Below the pieces are notes generated by a model. It was not told the DNA's origin. It saw only the letters and a program-made list of their open reading frames with translations, and searched no databases. Positions 33,848 to 43,290 of a DNA stretch of 64,000 bases are shown piece by piece (position 1 is the stretch's first letter; every line of letters starts with the position of its first letter). The position numbers and the translations under genes were made by a program. This DNA comes from JAGOFO01 sp964522105. Lineage in GTDB: Bacteria > Myxococcota_A > UBA9042 > DTJE01. The stretch spans positions 62,001 to 126,000 of the forward strand of contig CAZFVA010000003.1 of the NCBI GenBank assembly GCA_964522105.1, written 5' to 3'.

Positions 33848-36679
33848 TTAAGCAAGATGAACAGTCACATTTCTCAGGTCCGGAAGACCGGCCGGTTCGG
33901 GGGTATCTACAGGGGCTTCAACAAGTACGGACGAAACGTTTCTGACTCCAGGAATGGCAGTAACTAACCTGGTCAAAGCCGCTGGCGTTACCGGTTCGCC
34001 AAACGGCCATCCGTTTCCATTCCCACCATTAACGGGTGACAGGTATTGCCGGACAGTTCGCTCGATTTCGTCCTTGAGTGGTTCATTTTCAGCGTGACTT
34101 GTCTTTGTGCGGTCAATTTCGGCGTAAATCGTGACTTCAACGCGGTAGTATTCCGGTCCTGTGACCTTGATTCTTGTTGTAACAGGCCGAATTCTGTCGA
34201 GTGCCGTTTTGACTGCGCGCAACAGTGAAGTGTCCGGTATCGGTCTGTCGGTGCCTGTCCGGGGCACTATTACAGTTCTGATACTGCCATCGCAGGATTC
34301 GATGCATTTTGTCCGATGGATTCTTCTGGAAACTTCAGATGCGGCGACTTCAAGATCGTTGCAGGTCAGGGACCCTGACATTCTTTTCAGCAGAACGGGT
34401 GCCCGTTTCAGAACGTCATCGTCGCTGTCACCATCATAGCCACCGGTTGCAGCAACTGGATTTGTAACTGTCGACACCCCGGGAATCGGTTTTGACAGGG
34501 TGTCAAGGCAGAAGGCCGGGACGTTTCCTGATGAACCACCACCAGTTTGGTATGAGGCGAGGCGGACATTGTTTCGGCCGCAGGGCGGAATTAAACCACA
34601 AACTCCATCTCCGAAACGTATTACTCCCGAAGCGGGAATTCTTTCGTAGTGGCGATCTTCCGGACCTGACCAGGCCAGCGTGTCGACAGCTTTCCATTCA
34701 ACTGATGCGCCATCCCCGGTTCCGAATTCCCCGGACCCGGGCTCAATGACAACAAGCTTTTCGCCCGGCAGGATGTCGCTTGCCAGTGGAATCGTTGTTC
34801 CGGTCAGACCGTGTGAAGAACCCAGGATTTTGTTTTGCATGGTGACTGTGTTGGTCGCAACGGCGGTGTTGATGTGAACAGCTTTGATTGTCGACTTCCA
34901 GGCGCCTTCACAGGTCAGACATCTTATCCAGACCAGGCGTCTGCCAAACATTGTTGTTCGCGAGATTCCTTCAGGCATGGTTATGGAAATAATTCCGTTC
35001 TGCGTCATGCCCTCTGTCTGGTCGCTGGCAGTTACCGGTATCCATTTGCCGTTGCTCATTACCTGCCAGGAAGATTTGTTCATGTCTTCCCTTTCCTGCT
35101 CGTTTCCTGTTTCTACATAAAGACTTATGACCCCTGGCCCGGCGTCCCCCGAAAGCCCTGTGAATACTGCCGGCATGCTGCTTTCGTCGGGGTTGAACGG
35201 GCGGAATGGTTCAGGCCGCAGGCTGAAATCTTTCAATTGCCCATCGCATTTGGCCATTACATCCGTAAATCTGCAGACGGGACTGGTGAAGTTTATGTTC
35301 ATGTCGGAAAGGACCGGTGGCTTCAAAGGGGAAGCATCCTTAAAGGACCATTTCTCGCCGTCAAGTTCCCACGTTCCTGCCCGTCCGAAATCGCCGGATC
35401 GAATGCAGGCTCGAAGAAAGACCGCGGTCTGGTCAAAACAAGTCCCGGGGGCGGCCGCTGCAGGCATCACAAAAGTCACTTTACCCGTTCTGGTCATGCC
35501 GAAAGAATCGTCTTGAAAAGAAGGTCCCGAGCAGGATTCAGGGCTTGCAACGCCCAGTTGCAGCCATTTGTTTTCGCCAGTCGACACGGACCAGACGACC
35601 TCAAGGTCGTCTGACGGGGCAGTTTCATTGTTCTTCAGGCTGAATGAGGCTGATATCTTTGTGCCGGGGATTAACGCTTCTGTCGGAAGGGCCGTCAGAA
35701 ATTCGGTTCCAGCAAGCGGCTCCGGTCCGAACGGTAGAAATTCCGATGGGTCGTGGGTTGTTCTGGACCTTCCGGCAGGATCGCTGAAGATGATTAGATT
35801 TGGTTTAAGCCTTGTGTCTTCGCTGGTAACGGTGAATTCAATCTGGTCCAGTATGAAGTCGGGGTAGTCGCAGTCCAACGGTACGGCTGCCACATAGATA
35901 CCGGGGAGTTTGTCTTCGTCGGGCTGGAATTCATTCATGGGATTTTCTGGAATTGTCAGATTCCAGCAGAATGAATCTTTCTGATCCCGCACGGATTCAA
36001 ATTCGTTCCACCTGAGTCCGTCGAACCAGAACCAGGAAACATCTGTAGCCAGGGCAGGTTTTGCGATCTTCATTCTGACTGACAAAACTCCACTGCGGCA
36101 CGTTTTCAGAGCCGAAACGGTCACCAGATCTGAAACTCCGGCAAAAAGGCGAGTTCTGCTTTCGGATTGCGGGATGAATGAGCCGAAATCTGGCGGCAGT
36201 CGGCCGTTGCTGTCCGGTTCTTCAGCATAGATTCCTGATTCAGATTTAACGACGACCATTGCAACCCGGGTGTTGCGGACTTCAACATCTGAAGCAGTTT
36301 CAAATTCGTGGTGGTCACAACCCCTTGAAGGGTCTGTTGAAATTCTGGTTCCGGCCGGGACGTTGGCGCGGCTGTGTATTCCGGAGTGAACGAATTTGAC
36401 CACGGTGGAAGCGGCCTGTGGAGGCCGACGGACAGCGCCCAGAGTCTCGAGAAGCGCCAGGGTTGCTTTCGGGACGATTCGATCCATCCTGAACATCGTG
36501 GCTTCGGTCATCCAGGCGAAAAGTTCAATCAAAGCCAGCCCCGGGTCACCGGGAACCGGCTTTTTCCATTCCGGACAATACGTCGCGATTCTTTGAACGG
36601 CTTCATCGACGATTGTGTTGAAGCTGCGGTTGTTTTTGTCTATTGGTGACGTAACAAGGCTGTTAATCCGGGTTTTCAT
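33848..36679 (-). CDS. Baseplate J-like assembly protein (TIGR02243 type)
   Basis: 943 residues from ATG 36679, which overlaps the gp25 stop as ATGA. The start LVTSPIDKNNRSFNTIVDEAV and the following PGDPGLALIELFAWMTEA are typical of the long gpJ-family proteins of contractile-tail-like clusters. The middle contains repeated segments with W-LxL patterns (DDLEVVWSVSTGENKW). The C-terminal baseplate J core shows VNPVAATGGYDGDSDDDV and a final VRNVSSVLVEAPV. It would form the baseplate wedge with gp25 and tail protein I. No sheath, tube, spike or AAA+ gene is in the window. Confidence 0.82.
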   Translation of the reverse strand: MKTRINSLVTSPIDKNNRSFNTIVDEAVQRIATYCPEWKKPVPGDPGLALIELFAWMTEATMFRMDRIVPKATLALLETLGAVRRPPQAASTVVKFVHSGIHSRANVPAGTRISTDPSRGCDHHEFETASDVEVRNTRVAMVVVKSESGIYAEEPDSNGRLPPDFGSFIPQSESRTRLFAGVSDLVTVSALKTCRSGVLSVRMKIAKPALATDVSWFWFDGLRWNEFESVRDQKDSFCWNLTIPENPMNEFQPDEDKLPGIYVAAVPLDCDYPDFILDQIEFTVTSEDTRLKPNLIIFSDPAGRSRTTHDPSEFLPFGPEPLAGTEFLTALPTEALIPGTKISASFSLKNNETAPSDDLEVVWSVSTGENKWLQLGVASPESCSGPSFQDDSFGMTRTGKVTFVMPAAAAPGTCFDQTAVFLRACIRSGDFGRAGTWELDGEKWSFKDASPLKPPVLSDMNINFTSPVCRFTDVMAKCDGQLKDFSLRPEPFRPFNPDESSMPAVFTGLSGDAGPGVISLYVETGNEQEREDMNKSSWQVMSNGKWIPVTASDQTEGMTQNGIISITMPEGISRTTMFGRRLVWIRCLTCEGAWKSTIKAVHINTAVATNTVTMQNKILGSSHGLTGTTIPLASDILPGEKLVVIEPGSGEFGTGDGASVEWKAVDTLAWSGPEDRHYERIPASGVIRFGDGVCGLIPPCGRNNVRLASYQTGGGSSGNVPAFCLDTLSKPIPGVSTVTNPVAATGGYDGDSDDDVLKRAPVLLKRMSGSLTCNDLEVAASEVSRRIHRTKCIESCDGSIRTVIVPRTGTDRPIPDTSLLRAVKTALDRIRPVTTRIKVTGPEYYRVEVTIYAEIDRTKTSHAENEPLKDEIERTVRQYLSPVNGGNGNGWPFGEPVTPAALTRLVTAIPGVRNVSSVLVEAPVDTPEPAGLPDLRNVTVHLA

Positions 36680-37080
36680 CGCATTGAACCTCGTCCGGCA
36701 CCGTTGACCGGGTTGGGAAGGTTGATCGAGATGTTTGATTCGCATGCCGAGTCGCGAACGGTGAACCAGACGTTTATGGCAAGGGTTTCGTTGCCGTCAG
36801 GTTCAGCCGTGACTCTTACAGATGAAACTCTGGGTTCGTCGGTCAGGATTGCTTCGCGTATGTAATGTGTGGCCAGAGATGCGGTGGCGGGATTGTTCGG
36901 GGCGAACACCAGTTCATTTGCCCTGCAGCCGAATGAAGGTCGCAGCGCACGTTCGCCGGGGACTGTGCTGATGATTTGAATGATGGATTCGCGGATTGAG
37001 TCAATGCCGTGTGAAATGGCAAGTTGCCCGCTACTGTCTGTTCTGAACGGAAACGCGATTGTGAATGAAGAGTATTTCAT
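36676..37080 (-). CDS. GPW/gp25 baseplate wedge protein
   Basis: 134 residues of the gp25 family, shown by SIRESIIQIISTVPGERALRPSFGC with the EAIL and EPRVS motifs after it. In contractile tails and type VI secretion (TssE), gp25-like proteins start sheath assembly on the baseplate. The ATG at 37080 begins the operon, and its stop overlaps the gpJ start (ATGA). The gene lies 121 bases from tRNA-Glu on the same strand, with a long hairpin between. Confidence 0.85.
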   Translation of the reverse strand: MKYSSFTIAFPFRTDSSGQLAISHGIDSIRESIIQIISTVPGERALRPSFGCRANELVFAPNNPATASLATHYIREAILTDEPRVSSVRVTAEPDGNETLAINVWFTVRDSACESNISINLPNPVNGAGRGSMR

Positions 37081-37144
37081 GGTGCCGGAGGCTGAAAGTT
37101 GTTGTTAATTCGATTGTGGGGTGGTGGATGTTTTGGTGTTGATG

Positions 37145-37196
37145 CCAGTCACAGCATACACGACACCCCTGGGTGTCGGTACGCTGATGTGACTGG
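37145..37196. other. Long imperfect hairpin next to tRNA-Glu
   Basis: CCAGTCAC at 37145-37152 pairs with GTGACTGG at 37189-37196. Inside, CGACACC pairs with GGTGTCG around a CCTG loop, with a short TAC/GTA stem between. It lies between tRNA-Glu and the baseplate operon. No T-run follows on the minus strand, so it is not a typical terminator. Confidence 0.6.
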
Positions 37197-37201
37197 TGGA
37201 T

Positions 37202-37278
<77 letters not shown>

Positions 37279-37288
37279 AATTATCAAG

Positions 37289-37361
37289 TGAGCCCAGTGA
37301 GATTCGAACTCACGACAAACGGCTTAAAAGGCCGCTGCTCTACCTGCTGAGCTATGGGCCC
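37289..37361 (-). tRNA. tRNA-Lys (anticodon TTT)
   Basis: Cloverleaf on the minus strand: acceptor GGGCCCA/TGGGCTC with one GU pair, anticodon loop CTTTTAA, T-loop GTTCGAATC. CCA is not encoded. It is 10 bases upstream of tRNA-Glu, so they are probably co-transcribed. Confidence 0.96.
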
Positions 37362-37446
37362 AGCCACGAAACGCGCGGTATAATATTTTTTGGGATTGAA
37401 GTTGTCAACTGTTTTCTAGGATATTGTTGGAACGCTGAAGCGCGAA

Positions 37447-38838
37447 TCAGTCTTTATCGCCAAGGTCGTACTTTGCCAGTTTGTATCTGATGGACCGGAA
37501 CGAGATACCCAGAAGGTCCGCCGCGTCTTTTCGGACGTTGCGCGTCTTGCCCAGGGCGTCCAGAAGCAGTGACTTTTCGATGTCGGCCAGCAGGCCCTCA
37601 AGGTCCATGCCACCTGCCGGAACCTTGTAGATTGATTCGGCGTCGGGGGCAATTTTCGGGTTGCTTTCCCTGATGCGTTCGGGAAGAGCATCGGGAGTAA
37701 TCTTGTCGCCTGACGCAAAAGTCATTGAATGTTCAATGATATTTTCCAGTTCGCGAACGTTACCCTTGAATTCCAGCCGACTGAGGATGTCCAGACATTC
37801 AGTGGTTATTCCGCCGATGTCACGCCCGAGGTCCTTCCGGTACTTGTCAATGAAGTGCATGACAAGGACAGGAATGTCTTCACGGCGCTCGCGCAGCGGC
37901 GGTAGATGCAGTCCGATTACGTTCAGGCGGTAAAAAAGGTCCTCGCGGAAAATTCCTTTTACAACGTCCTGCGCCAGATCCCTGTTTGTGGCAGCGACGA
38001 CCCGGACATCGACTGACGTTTCCTGGACCCCGCCGATCATACGAATCTTGTGGTCCTGCAGGAAGCGCAGCAGCTTGACCTGCATCGGCATCGAAAGTTC
38101 GCCAATTTCGTCAAGGAAAATAGTGCCGCCGTTTGCCGATTCGAAAAGTCCGCGCCTGGTCGTATGAGCCCCGGTAAAGGCGCCCTTCACGTGGCCGAAC
38201 AGTTCAGATTCCATCAACTGGTCAGGAATGGCCCCGCAGTTAACAACGACGAAAGGCTTGTCCTTGCGGTTTGAATTGTAATGTACGGCCTTGGCGACAA
38301 GTTCTTTACCGGTACCGCTTTCGCCGGTGATCAGAACGCTTGTTTTGGTAGGGGCGACTTTGATTATCTTTTCGAAAACCCGGTGCATGACCTGGGTCTT
38401 TCCAATGATATGGTCGAACCGGTATTTGCCGGTCAGTTCGATCTTGAGCCTGATGTTTTCAAGGGACAGGTTCCGTTTTTCCAGGGCCTTGTCGATCGTT
38501 ATGCTGATTTCTTCAAGTTTGAATGGCTTTCCGACATAGTCGAAAGCGCCCTTGCGCATGGCATCAATAGCAGTTTCGACGGTAGAAAAGGCCGTCATCA
38601 TAAGCACTTCGGTCTGTGAAAACTTTTCCTTAACGTAAGACAGGACTTCCATTCCGGAGGTCTTGCCCAGCTTCAGGTCAGTCAGGACAAGGTCAAATTC
38701 TTCGTCGTCCTCCGACAGCTCCCTGAGGGCTTTTTCCCCGTCTGGAGCAACGACAACATCGTGACCGCATTTGACAAGAAACATCCGGAGAACTTCGCGC
38801 AGGGACTGGTCGTCTTCAACTACCAGAATGCGAGCCAT
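37447..38838 (-). CDS. Sigma-54-dependent response regulator (NtrC/PilR type)
   Basis: 463 residues from ATG 38838, which has AGGAG seven bases upstream. It has an N-terminal receiver domain with phospho-acceptor Asp54 (VLTDLKLG) and an AAA+ domain with GESGTGKE and GAFTGA, which contacts sigma-54. A C-terminal Fis-type helix-turn-helix with FRSIRYKLAKY follows. It activates sigma-54 promoters after phosphorylation. No histidine kinase is adjacent: tRNA-Gly is upstream and the tRNA pair downstream. The PilR-like C-terminus hints at a motility or pilus role, but the evidence is weak. Confidence 0.93.
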   Translation of the reverse strand: MARILVVEDDQSLREVLRMFLVKCGHDVVVAPDGEKALRELSEDDEEFDLVLTDLKLGKTSGMEVLSYVKEKFSQTEVLMMTAFSTVETAIDAMRKGAFDYVGKPFKLEEISITIDKALEKRNLSLENIRLKIELTGKYRFDHIIGKTQVMHRVFEKIIKVAPTKTSVLITGESGTGKELVAKAVHYNSNRKDKPFVVVNCGAIPDQLMESELFGHVKGAFTGAHTTRRGLFESANGGTIFLDEIGELSMPMQVKLLRFLQDHKIRMIGGVQETSVDVRVVAATNRDLAQDVVKGIFREDLFYRLNVIGLHLPPLRERREDIPVLVMHFIDKYRKDLGRDIGGITTECLDILSRLEFKGNVRELENIIEHSMTFASGDKITPDALPERIRESNPKIAPDAESIYKVPAGGMDLEGLLADIEKSLLLDALGKTRNVRKDAADLLGISFRSIRYKLAKYDLGDKD

Positions 38839-38876
38839 TATTACTCCTGGACCAATAAATTGATTCGAAAATTGGC

Positions 38877-38953
<77 letters not shown>

Positions 38954-39082
38954 GTACTCACAAAGCGACGAGTAAAATAATTCCTGGCCCCGGGCATGTC
39001 AAGACAATTTTTGTCAGCACGTGATTATGCGGTTCAATTTTCGTTGATTTGCGTTCGCAACGTCATGTTTTCCCAATTCATA

Positions 39083-39111
39083 TTGACATGATGGACTGTC
39101 TGGGTGATTCT
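39083..39111 (+). promoter_or_regulatory. Possible promoter for the aldehyde dehydrogenase gene
   Basis: A perfect -35 hexamer TTGACA (39083-39088) is followed after 17 bases by a weak -10 (GATTCT, 39106-39111). It lies 30 bases upstream of the ATG at 39142. A short hairpin (TGGGT/ACCCA) overlaps the -10. Confidence 0.3.
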
Positions 39112-39141
39112 CAACCCATCATATTTGGGCACAGGTGTTTT

Positions 39142-40889
39142 ATGGCTTGTAAGTTGATAGACAAGGAAAACGGCGTTCTGGTGTCAATGAATCCGGCGAC
39201 TCTTGAAACGATCGGGGAAGTGCATCTCTGTTCGGCTGACGAGGTCAGCGCGGCAGTTGTTAATGCGCAGACGGCATTCCCTTCGTGGGCGGCGCTGTCG
39301 GTCAAGGAAAGGGCCCAGTTTCTGCTTCGGGCCCGGGACTACATGATTGAACGCATGGACGAGATTGCCAGGCTGATTTCGTCCGAGAACGGGAAGCCGG
39401 TTACGGAAGCGCTTAACGCCGAAGTCTTTGTCGCATCGGAACTTATTACCAGATATGCGGCCAGGGCCCCGGAACTGCTGAAAGATAAGCCAATCGACAT
39501 TGCCAATCCGATGCTGTGGGCCTTGAAGGAGTCGCGCCTCGTTTACAGGCCGCTCGGCGTTATTACCGTTGTTTCCCCCTGGAATTACCCCTTCTCGATC
39601 CCGATTTCCGGGATCGTTTTTTCTTTGCTGGCAGGTAACACGGTTGTGTTCAAACCGGCGTCCGACACGGCCCTTATCGGCATGAAGATTAACGAAATAT
39701 TTAATGTTGGCGGTGGGTTGCCGGCCGGCGTACTGAACACGGTTGTTGCTTCAGGCAGAACTGTCGGTGAAACGCTTTTTGTTCCCCCGGTACGCAGGAT
39801 TGTGTTTACGGGAAGCACGGAAGTTGGCCGCATGATCCAGGGTATTGCCGCAAAGAATTTCATCCCGACTTCAATGGAACTTGGTGGCAAGGACCCGATG
39901 ATCGTTCTGGAAGACGCTGATATTGAGCTGGCCACCTCTGGTGCGGTTTGGGGCGCTTTCACCAACTGTGGTCAGGTGTGTGCTTCTGTTGAACGTGTTT
40001 ACGTAGCCCGTCCGATTTATGACAAATTTGTTGAACTGGTCACGGAAAAGACGAAGAAACTCAGAATTGGTCTCGGGACTGATCTCGATGTTGATGTCGG
40101 ACCTATGGCGAACCAGGAACAGCTTGATCTGGTAATTGAACACATCCGCGAAGCTGTCGAGATGGGTGCAAAGATTGAGTGTGGCGGCGGGCGTCCTGAA
40201 GGTGTCGGCCCCGGATTCTATATTCNNNNNNNNNNNNNNNNNNNNNNNNNNNNNNNNNNNNNNNNNNNNNNNNNNNNNNNNNNNNNNNNNNNNNNNNNNN
40301 NNNNNNNNNNNNNNNNNNNNNNNNNAAGATTGAGTGTGGCGGCGGGCGTCCTGAAGGTGTCGGCCCCGGATTCTATATTCAGCCTACCGTCCTTACGAAC
40401 GTAAACCACAACATGAAGGCAGTGAAGGAAGAGACTTTCGGGCCACTGATGCCAATCATCCCGTTCGATGACATTGAAGATGCCATTCGTTTTGCCAATG
40501 ATTCGGTCTATGGCCTTACCGCTTCCGTGTGGACGAAGAATCGCAAAAAGGGTGCCGAGATTGCCCGCAGAATTGAAGCAGGTTCGGTCATCGTCAACGA
40601 CGCGACTTTCACGTTCGCTATTGTTGAATCACCGTGGCAGGGCATGAAGGAATCAGGAACGGGGTGTTCCCACTCGGATGAAGGCTTGATGGAGTTTGTT
40701 TTCGGGCAGCATATCAACGAAGACAGGTCAGCCGGATTCATGCATCGCCGCATGTGGTGGTTCCCCTATTCAATCGAGTCGTATGATCTTCTGAAAACGG
40801 CTGTCCGTGCGTTTGCCAATCTCGCGAAACTGCCCGGACTTGGCTGGAAAGTGATGTCGGGCGCCACCTACCGGAAGATGTTCTACTAG
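39142..40889 (+). CDS. Aldehyde dehydrogenase (interrupted by false gap)
   Basis: ATG 39142. After removing the Ns and one 55-base copy the gene encodes 530 residues in a single frame. ALDH features: VVSPWNYPF, the NAD-site FTGSTEVG, the general-base Glu in MELGGKDP, the nucleophile Cys in NCGQVCAS, and EETFGPLMPI. The C-terminus has an extra 50 residues (MWWFPYSIES onward) seen in a branch of succinate-semialdehyde-type dehydrogenases. The substrate is not assigned. It is 44 bases upstream of the rel gene on the same strand. No BMC targeting peptide is apparent. Confidence 0.92.
40171..40225. repeat. 55-bp assembly duplication, left copy
   Basis: Identical to 40326-40380, on the other side of the N run within the ALDH gene. 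Confidence 0.93.
40226..40325. other. False scaffold gap (100 N) inside ALDH
   Basis: Collapsing the Ns plus one 55-base copy (155 bases) restores an unbroken ALDH frame of 531 codons including stop, so the contigs truly overlap. Confidence 0.95.
40326..40380. repeat. 55-bp assembly duplication, right copy
   Basis: Exact copy of 40171-40225. It reads in the same protein (CGGGRPEGVGPGFYI). Confidence 0.93.
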
Positions 40890-40933
40890 ATTTCCTTGGA
40901 ATAATTCCCTGCAAACCGGTATTTATCTGAGTT

Positions 40934-43135
40934 ATGAGAAACGAACTTCAGGACATTCTGTCTGTCGTAACCGGTTACATGCCGAATGCGGACGTCAATC
41001 GTGTAGTCAGGGCATTTGAGTACAACGCCCAGTATTTTGTTGATCGCGTAAACCCTCACGGCACCTCGTATTCTGTGCATGCAGTTGAAACAGCCCGGAC
41101 AGTCTGTCGGCTGAAACTTGACGTTTCCAGCCTGTGCGCAGTTTTTCTGCATGACATTGTCCGGGAAAAGGGGCCTGAAGCCCTTTTGAAGATTTTTGAC
41201 GAGGACTCTGTCCGGCTTGCAGCAGGTGTGGCTGCGCTGGAAAGGGTTCAGTTCAGCGCCGGCCGCGTCAGGCAGGCAGACGATTTCAAGAAGATGCTCG
41301 TATCGATGTCGCGGGACATCCGGGTTCTTCTTGTCAAGCTTGCCGACCGTCTGCAGGAGATGCGCGAGATCGAGTTTCCCGAGGAGGAAACTTCGCGCCG
41401 CCTGGCCGAGGAGACGTCCATTATCTACGGGCCGCTGGCCGAGAGGATGGGGATATCCTGGCTGCGGACCGAGATGGAAGACGTGTCTTTCAGGGTTCTG
41501 TGGCCGACTGAATATGCTGATTTGAAGGTCAGGGCGGATGAAAGGCTGGCAGAGCGGCAGGACTTCATAAAGGGCGTTACCGGGCGCATATCTGCGCTGC
41601 TGACAGAAAGCGGGATGACCGGTTTCGAGGTTTTCGGTCGTCCCAAGAATCTTTACGGCCTTTTCAAAAAGATGCGGGTTCAGGGCATAACGCTTGAAAA
41701 GGTTTACGATTTTGTGGCGTTTAGAGTGATTGTCGACAAGCCTGCCGACTGCTGGCAGGTTCTTGGCCTTGTGCACAATATCTGGACACCGATTCCATCG
41801 CGGTTCAAAGATTTCATTAATGTTCCGAAACCTAATGGATACAAGTCGTTGCATACGTCGGTTTTCGGGCCGCTGGGCGAACCGATGGAGATACAGATAC
41901 GCACCTGGCAGATGCATCGTGACGCAGAATCCGGCATTGCCGCCCACTGGTCCTACAAGGAATCAGGCAGGGTAGAGGTCAGGGATCAGGAGCGGTTTAA
42001 CTGGCTGAAGCAGCTTGTCGAGTGGGCCGGTGAGTTCCAGAACAGGGACTCGGCAGAAGGTTCGGCGAATCTGGTTGACGAGATCCGGGATAACCTGTTC
42101 GAGGATCAGGTCTTCATTTTCACTCCTCAGGGAGATCTGCGCGTGCTTCGGCTGGGTGCAACAGGCCTGGACTTTGCCTATGACGTACATACCGAAGTCG
42201 GTAATACCTGCACGGGCGTCCGGGTAAATGGTCGGCTTGTCCCGCTGTCGACCGAACTTGTGACCGGTGATGTCGTCGAAGTCATGACGTCCCGTCAGAG
42301 CAGGCCGAAAAGGGACTGGCTCAGCTTCGTTGTCACGTCGAAGGCGCGTTCGAAGATTCGAAGCTTCATGCTGGACGAGGAGCGTCGTGAAGCACTGGAG
42401 ATCGGGCGTCAACTTCTGGAGAAGGAATTCCGCAAGGCCGGGCCGCATCAGCTTCGTTACATGAAGGACTTTCTGGTTGACGACGAAAAAGCCCGGAAGA
42501 TTGTTGAGGTTTTCAGGATTGGTAGCCGTGATGAGCTTATCAGGGCAATCGGTCACGGGAAACTTGAAGCGATTGATGTTGTGAAGGCTTTGATTCCGGG
42601 GGCTCAGCAGGATCAGGCAGCTCTTGAAGGTGACCGGTTTGATCTGGCGGCTCTGTCGGGCAGGAATATTGCCCAGTCACGCAATTCGGCTGGAATTCAG
42701 GTTGATGGCATCGATGGAATGCTTGTGATTATGGCTGGTTGCTGTAATCCGATCCCCGGTGACGAGATTACCGGTTTTGTTACGCGTGGCCGTGGGGTTA
42801 CGATCCATCACTCAACTTGCCAGTCCATTGTTGATGCCGACCCGGAACGACTTCTGCCTGCGCGATGGACCGGCGGCATCAAGGGCGCGTTTAATTCACC
42901 GATTAGGATTCTTGCAGAAGATGTGCCTGGTGTTCTGGCCGGTATGACCCGTGAAATAAGTGATGGCGGTGCCAATATTGCTGCAGTTTCGACCAGGCGC
43001 CTTGATAACGGCCGGTCCGAGGTGAATCTGATTCTTCAGGTCGCGGACCACAAGATGCTTGATTCTATTCTCCGGGCCGTCAGGCGTATTAAAGGTGTTG
43101 TCGAAGTTGAACGTGTCCGTCAGGCTCAAGTCTGA
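40934..43135 (+). CDS. rel: RelA/SpoT-family (p)ppGpp synthetase with altered hydrolase motif
   Basis: 733 residues with the long Rel domain order. The HD domain occupies about 20-170, the synthetase domain about 210-350 (RPKNLYGLFKKM, and SRFKDF with the RXKD motif typical of bifunctional Rel), then TGS near 395-455, a helical and zinc-finger-like region with CCNPIPGDE, and a C-terminal ACT domain. In the HD domain His49, His73-Asp74 and Asp138 are kept, but the catalytic Glu-Asp of HDxxED is Arg77-Glu78 here (HDIVRE). The HD part may therefore bind but not hydrolyse (p)ppGpp. It makes alarmone during stress on the ribosome. Confidence 0.9.
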   Translation: MRNELQDILSVVTGYMPNADVNRVVRAFEYNAQYFVDRVNPHGTSYSVHAVETARTVCRLKLDVSSLCAVFLHDIVREKGPEALLKIFDEDSVRLAAGVAALERVQFSAGRVRQADDFKKMLVSMSRDIRVLLVKLADRLQEMREIEFPEEETSRRLAEETSIIYGPLAERMGISWLRTEMEDVSFRVLWPTEYADLKVRADERLAERQDFIKGVTGRISALLTESGMTGFEVFGRPKNLYGLFKKMRVQGITLEKVYDFVAFRVIVDKPADCWQVLGLVHNIWTPIPSRFKDFINVPKPNGYKSLHTSVFGPLGEPMEIQIRTWQMHRDAESGIAAHWSYKESGRVEVRDQERFNWLKQLVEWAGEFQNRDSAEGSANLVDEIRDNLFEDQVFIFTPQGDLRVLRLGATGLDFAYDVHTEVGNTCTGVRVNGRLVPLSTELVTGDVVEVMTSRQSRPKRDWLSFVVTSKARSKIRSFMLDEERREALEIGRQLLEKEFRKAGPHQLRYMKDFLVDDEKARKIVEVFRIGSRDELIRAIGHGKLEAIDVVKALIPGAQQDQAALEGDRFDLAALSGRNIAQSRNSAGIQVDGIDGMLVIMAGCCNPIPGDEITGFVTRGRGVTIHHSTCQSIVDADPERLLPARWTGGIKGAFNSPIRILAEDVPGVLAGMTREISDGGANIAAVSTRRLDNGRSEVNLILQVADHKMLDSILRAVRRIKGVVEVERVRQAQV

Positions 43136-43290
43136 ATTTTCGTTTTTAGATTAATGGTTTCCAATGCCGCCCGGCATTTCGGTCTGCTTCCAGCGGCCAT
43201 CGGCAAAAAAAAATCCCGTCAGCCAAGCCTGCCATGTAAAGCCGACGTTTCTTTGTGTACAATACTGCTGGAAAGATTTCGGGGTCGAAG

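Noticed and set aside
39142..40889. Aldehyde dehydrogenase as a microcompartment enzyme linked to the PduS/PduT genes
   Set aside because: It is 38 kb away, has no BMC targeting peptide and resembles semialdehyde dehydrogenases.
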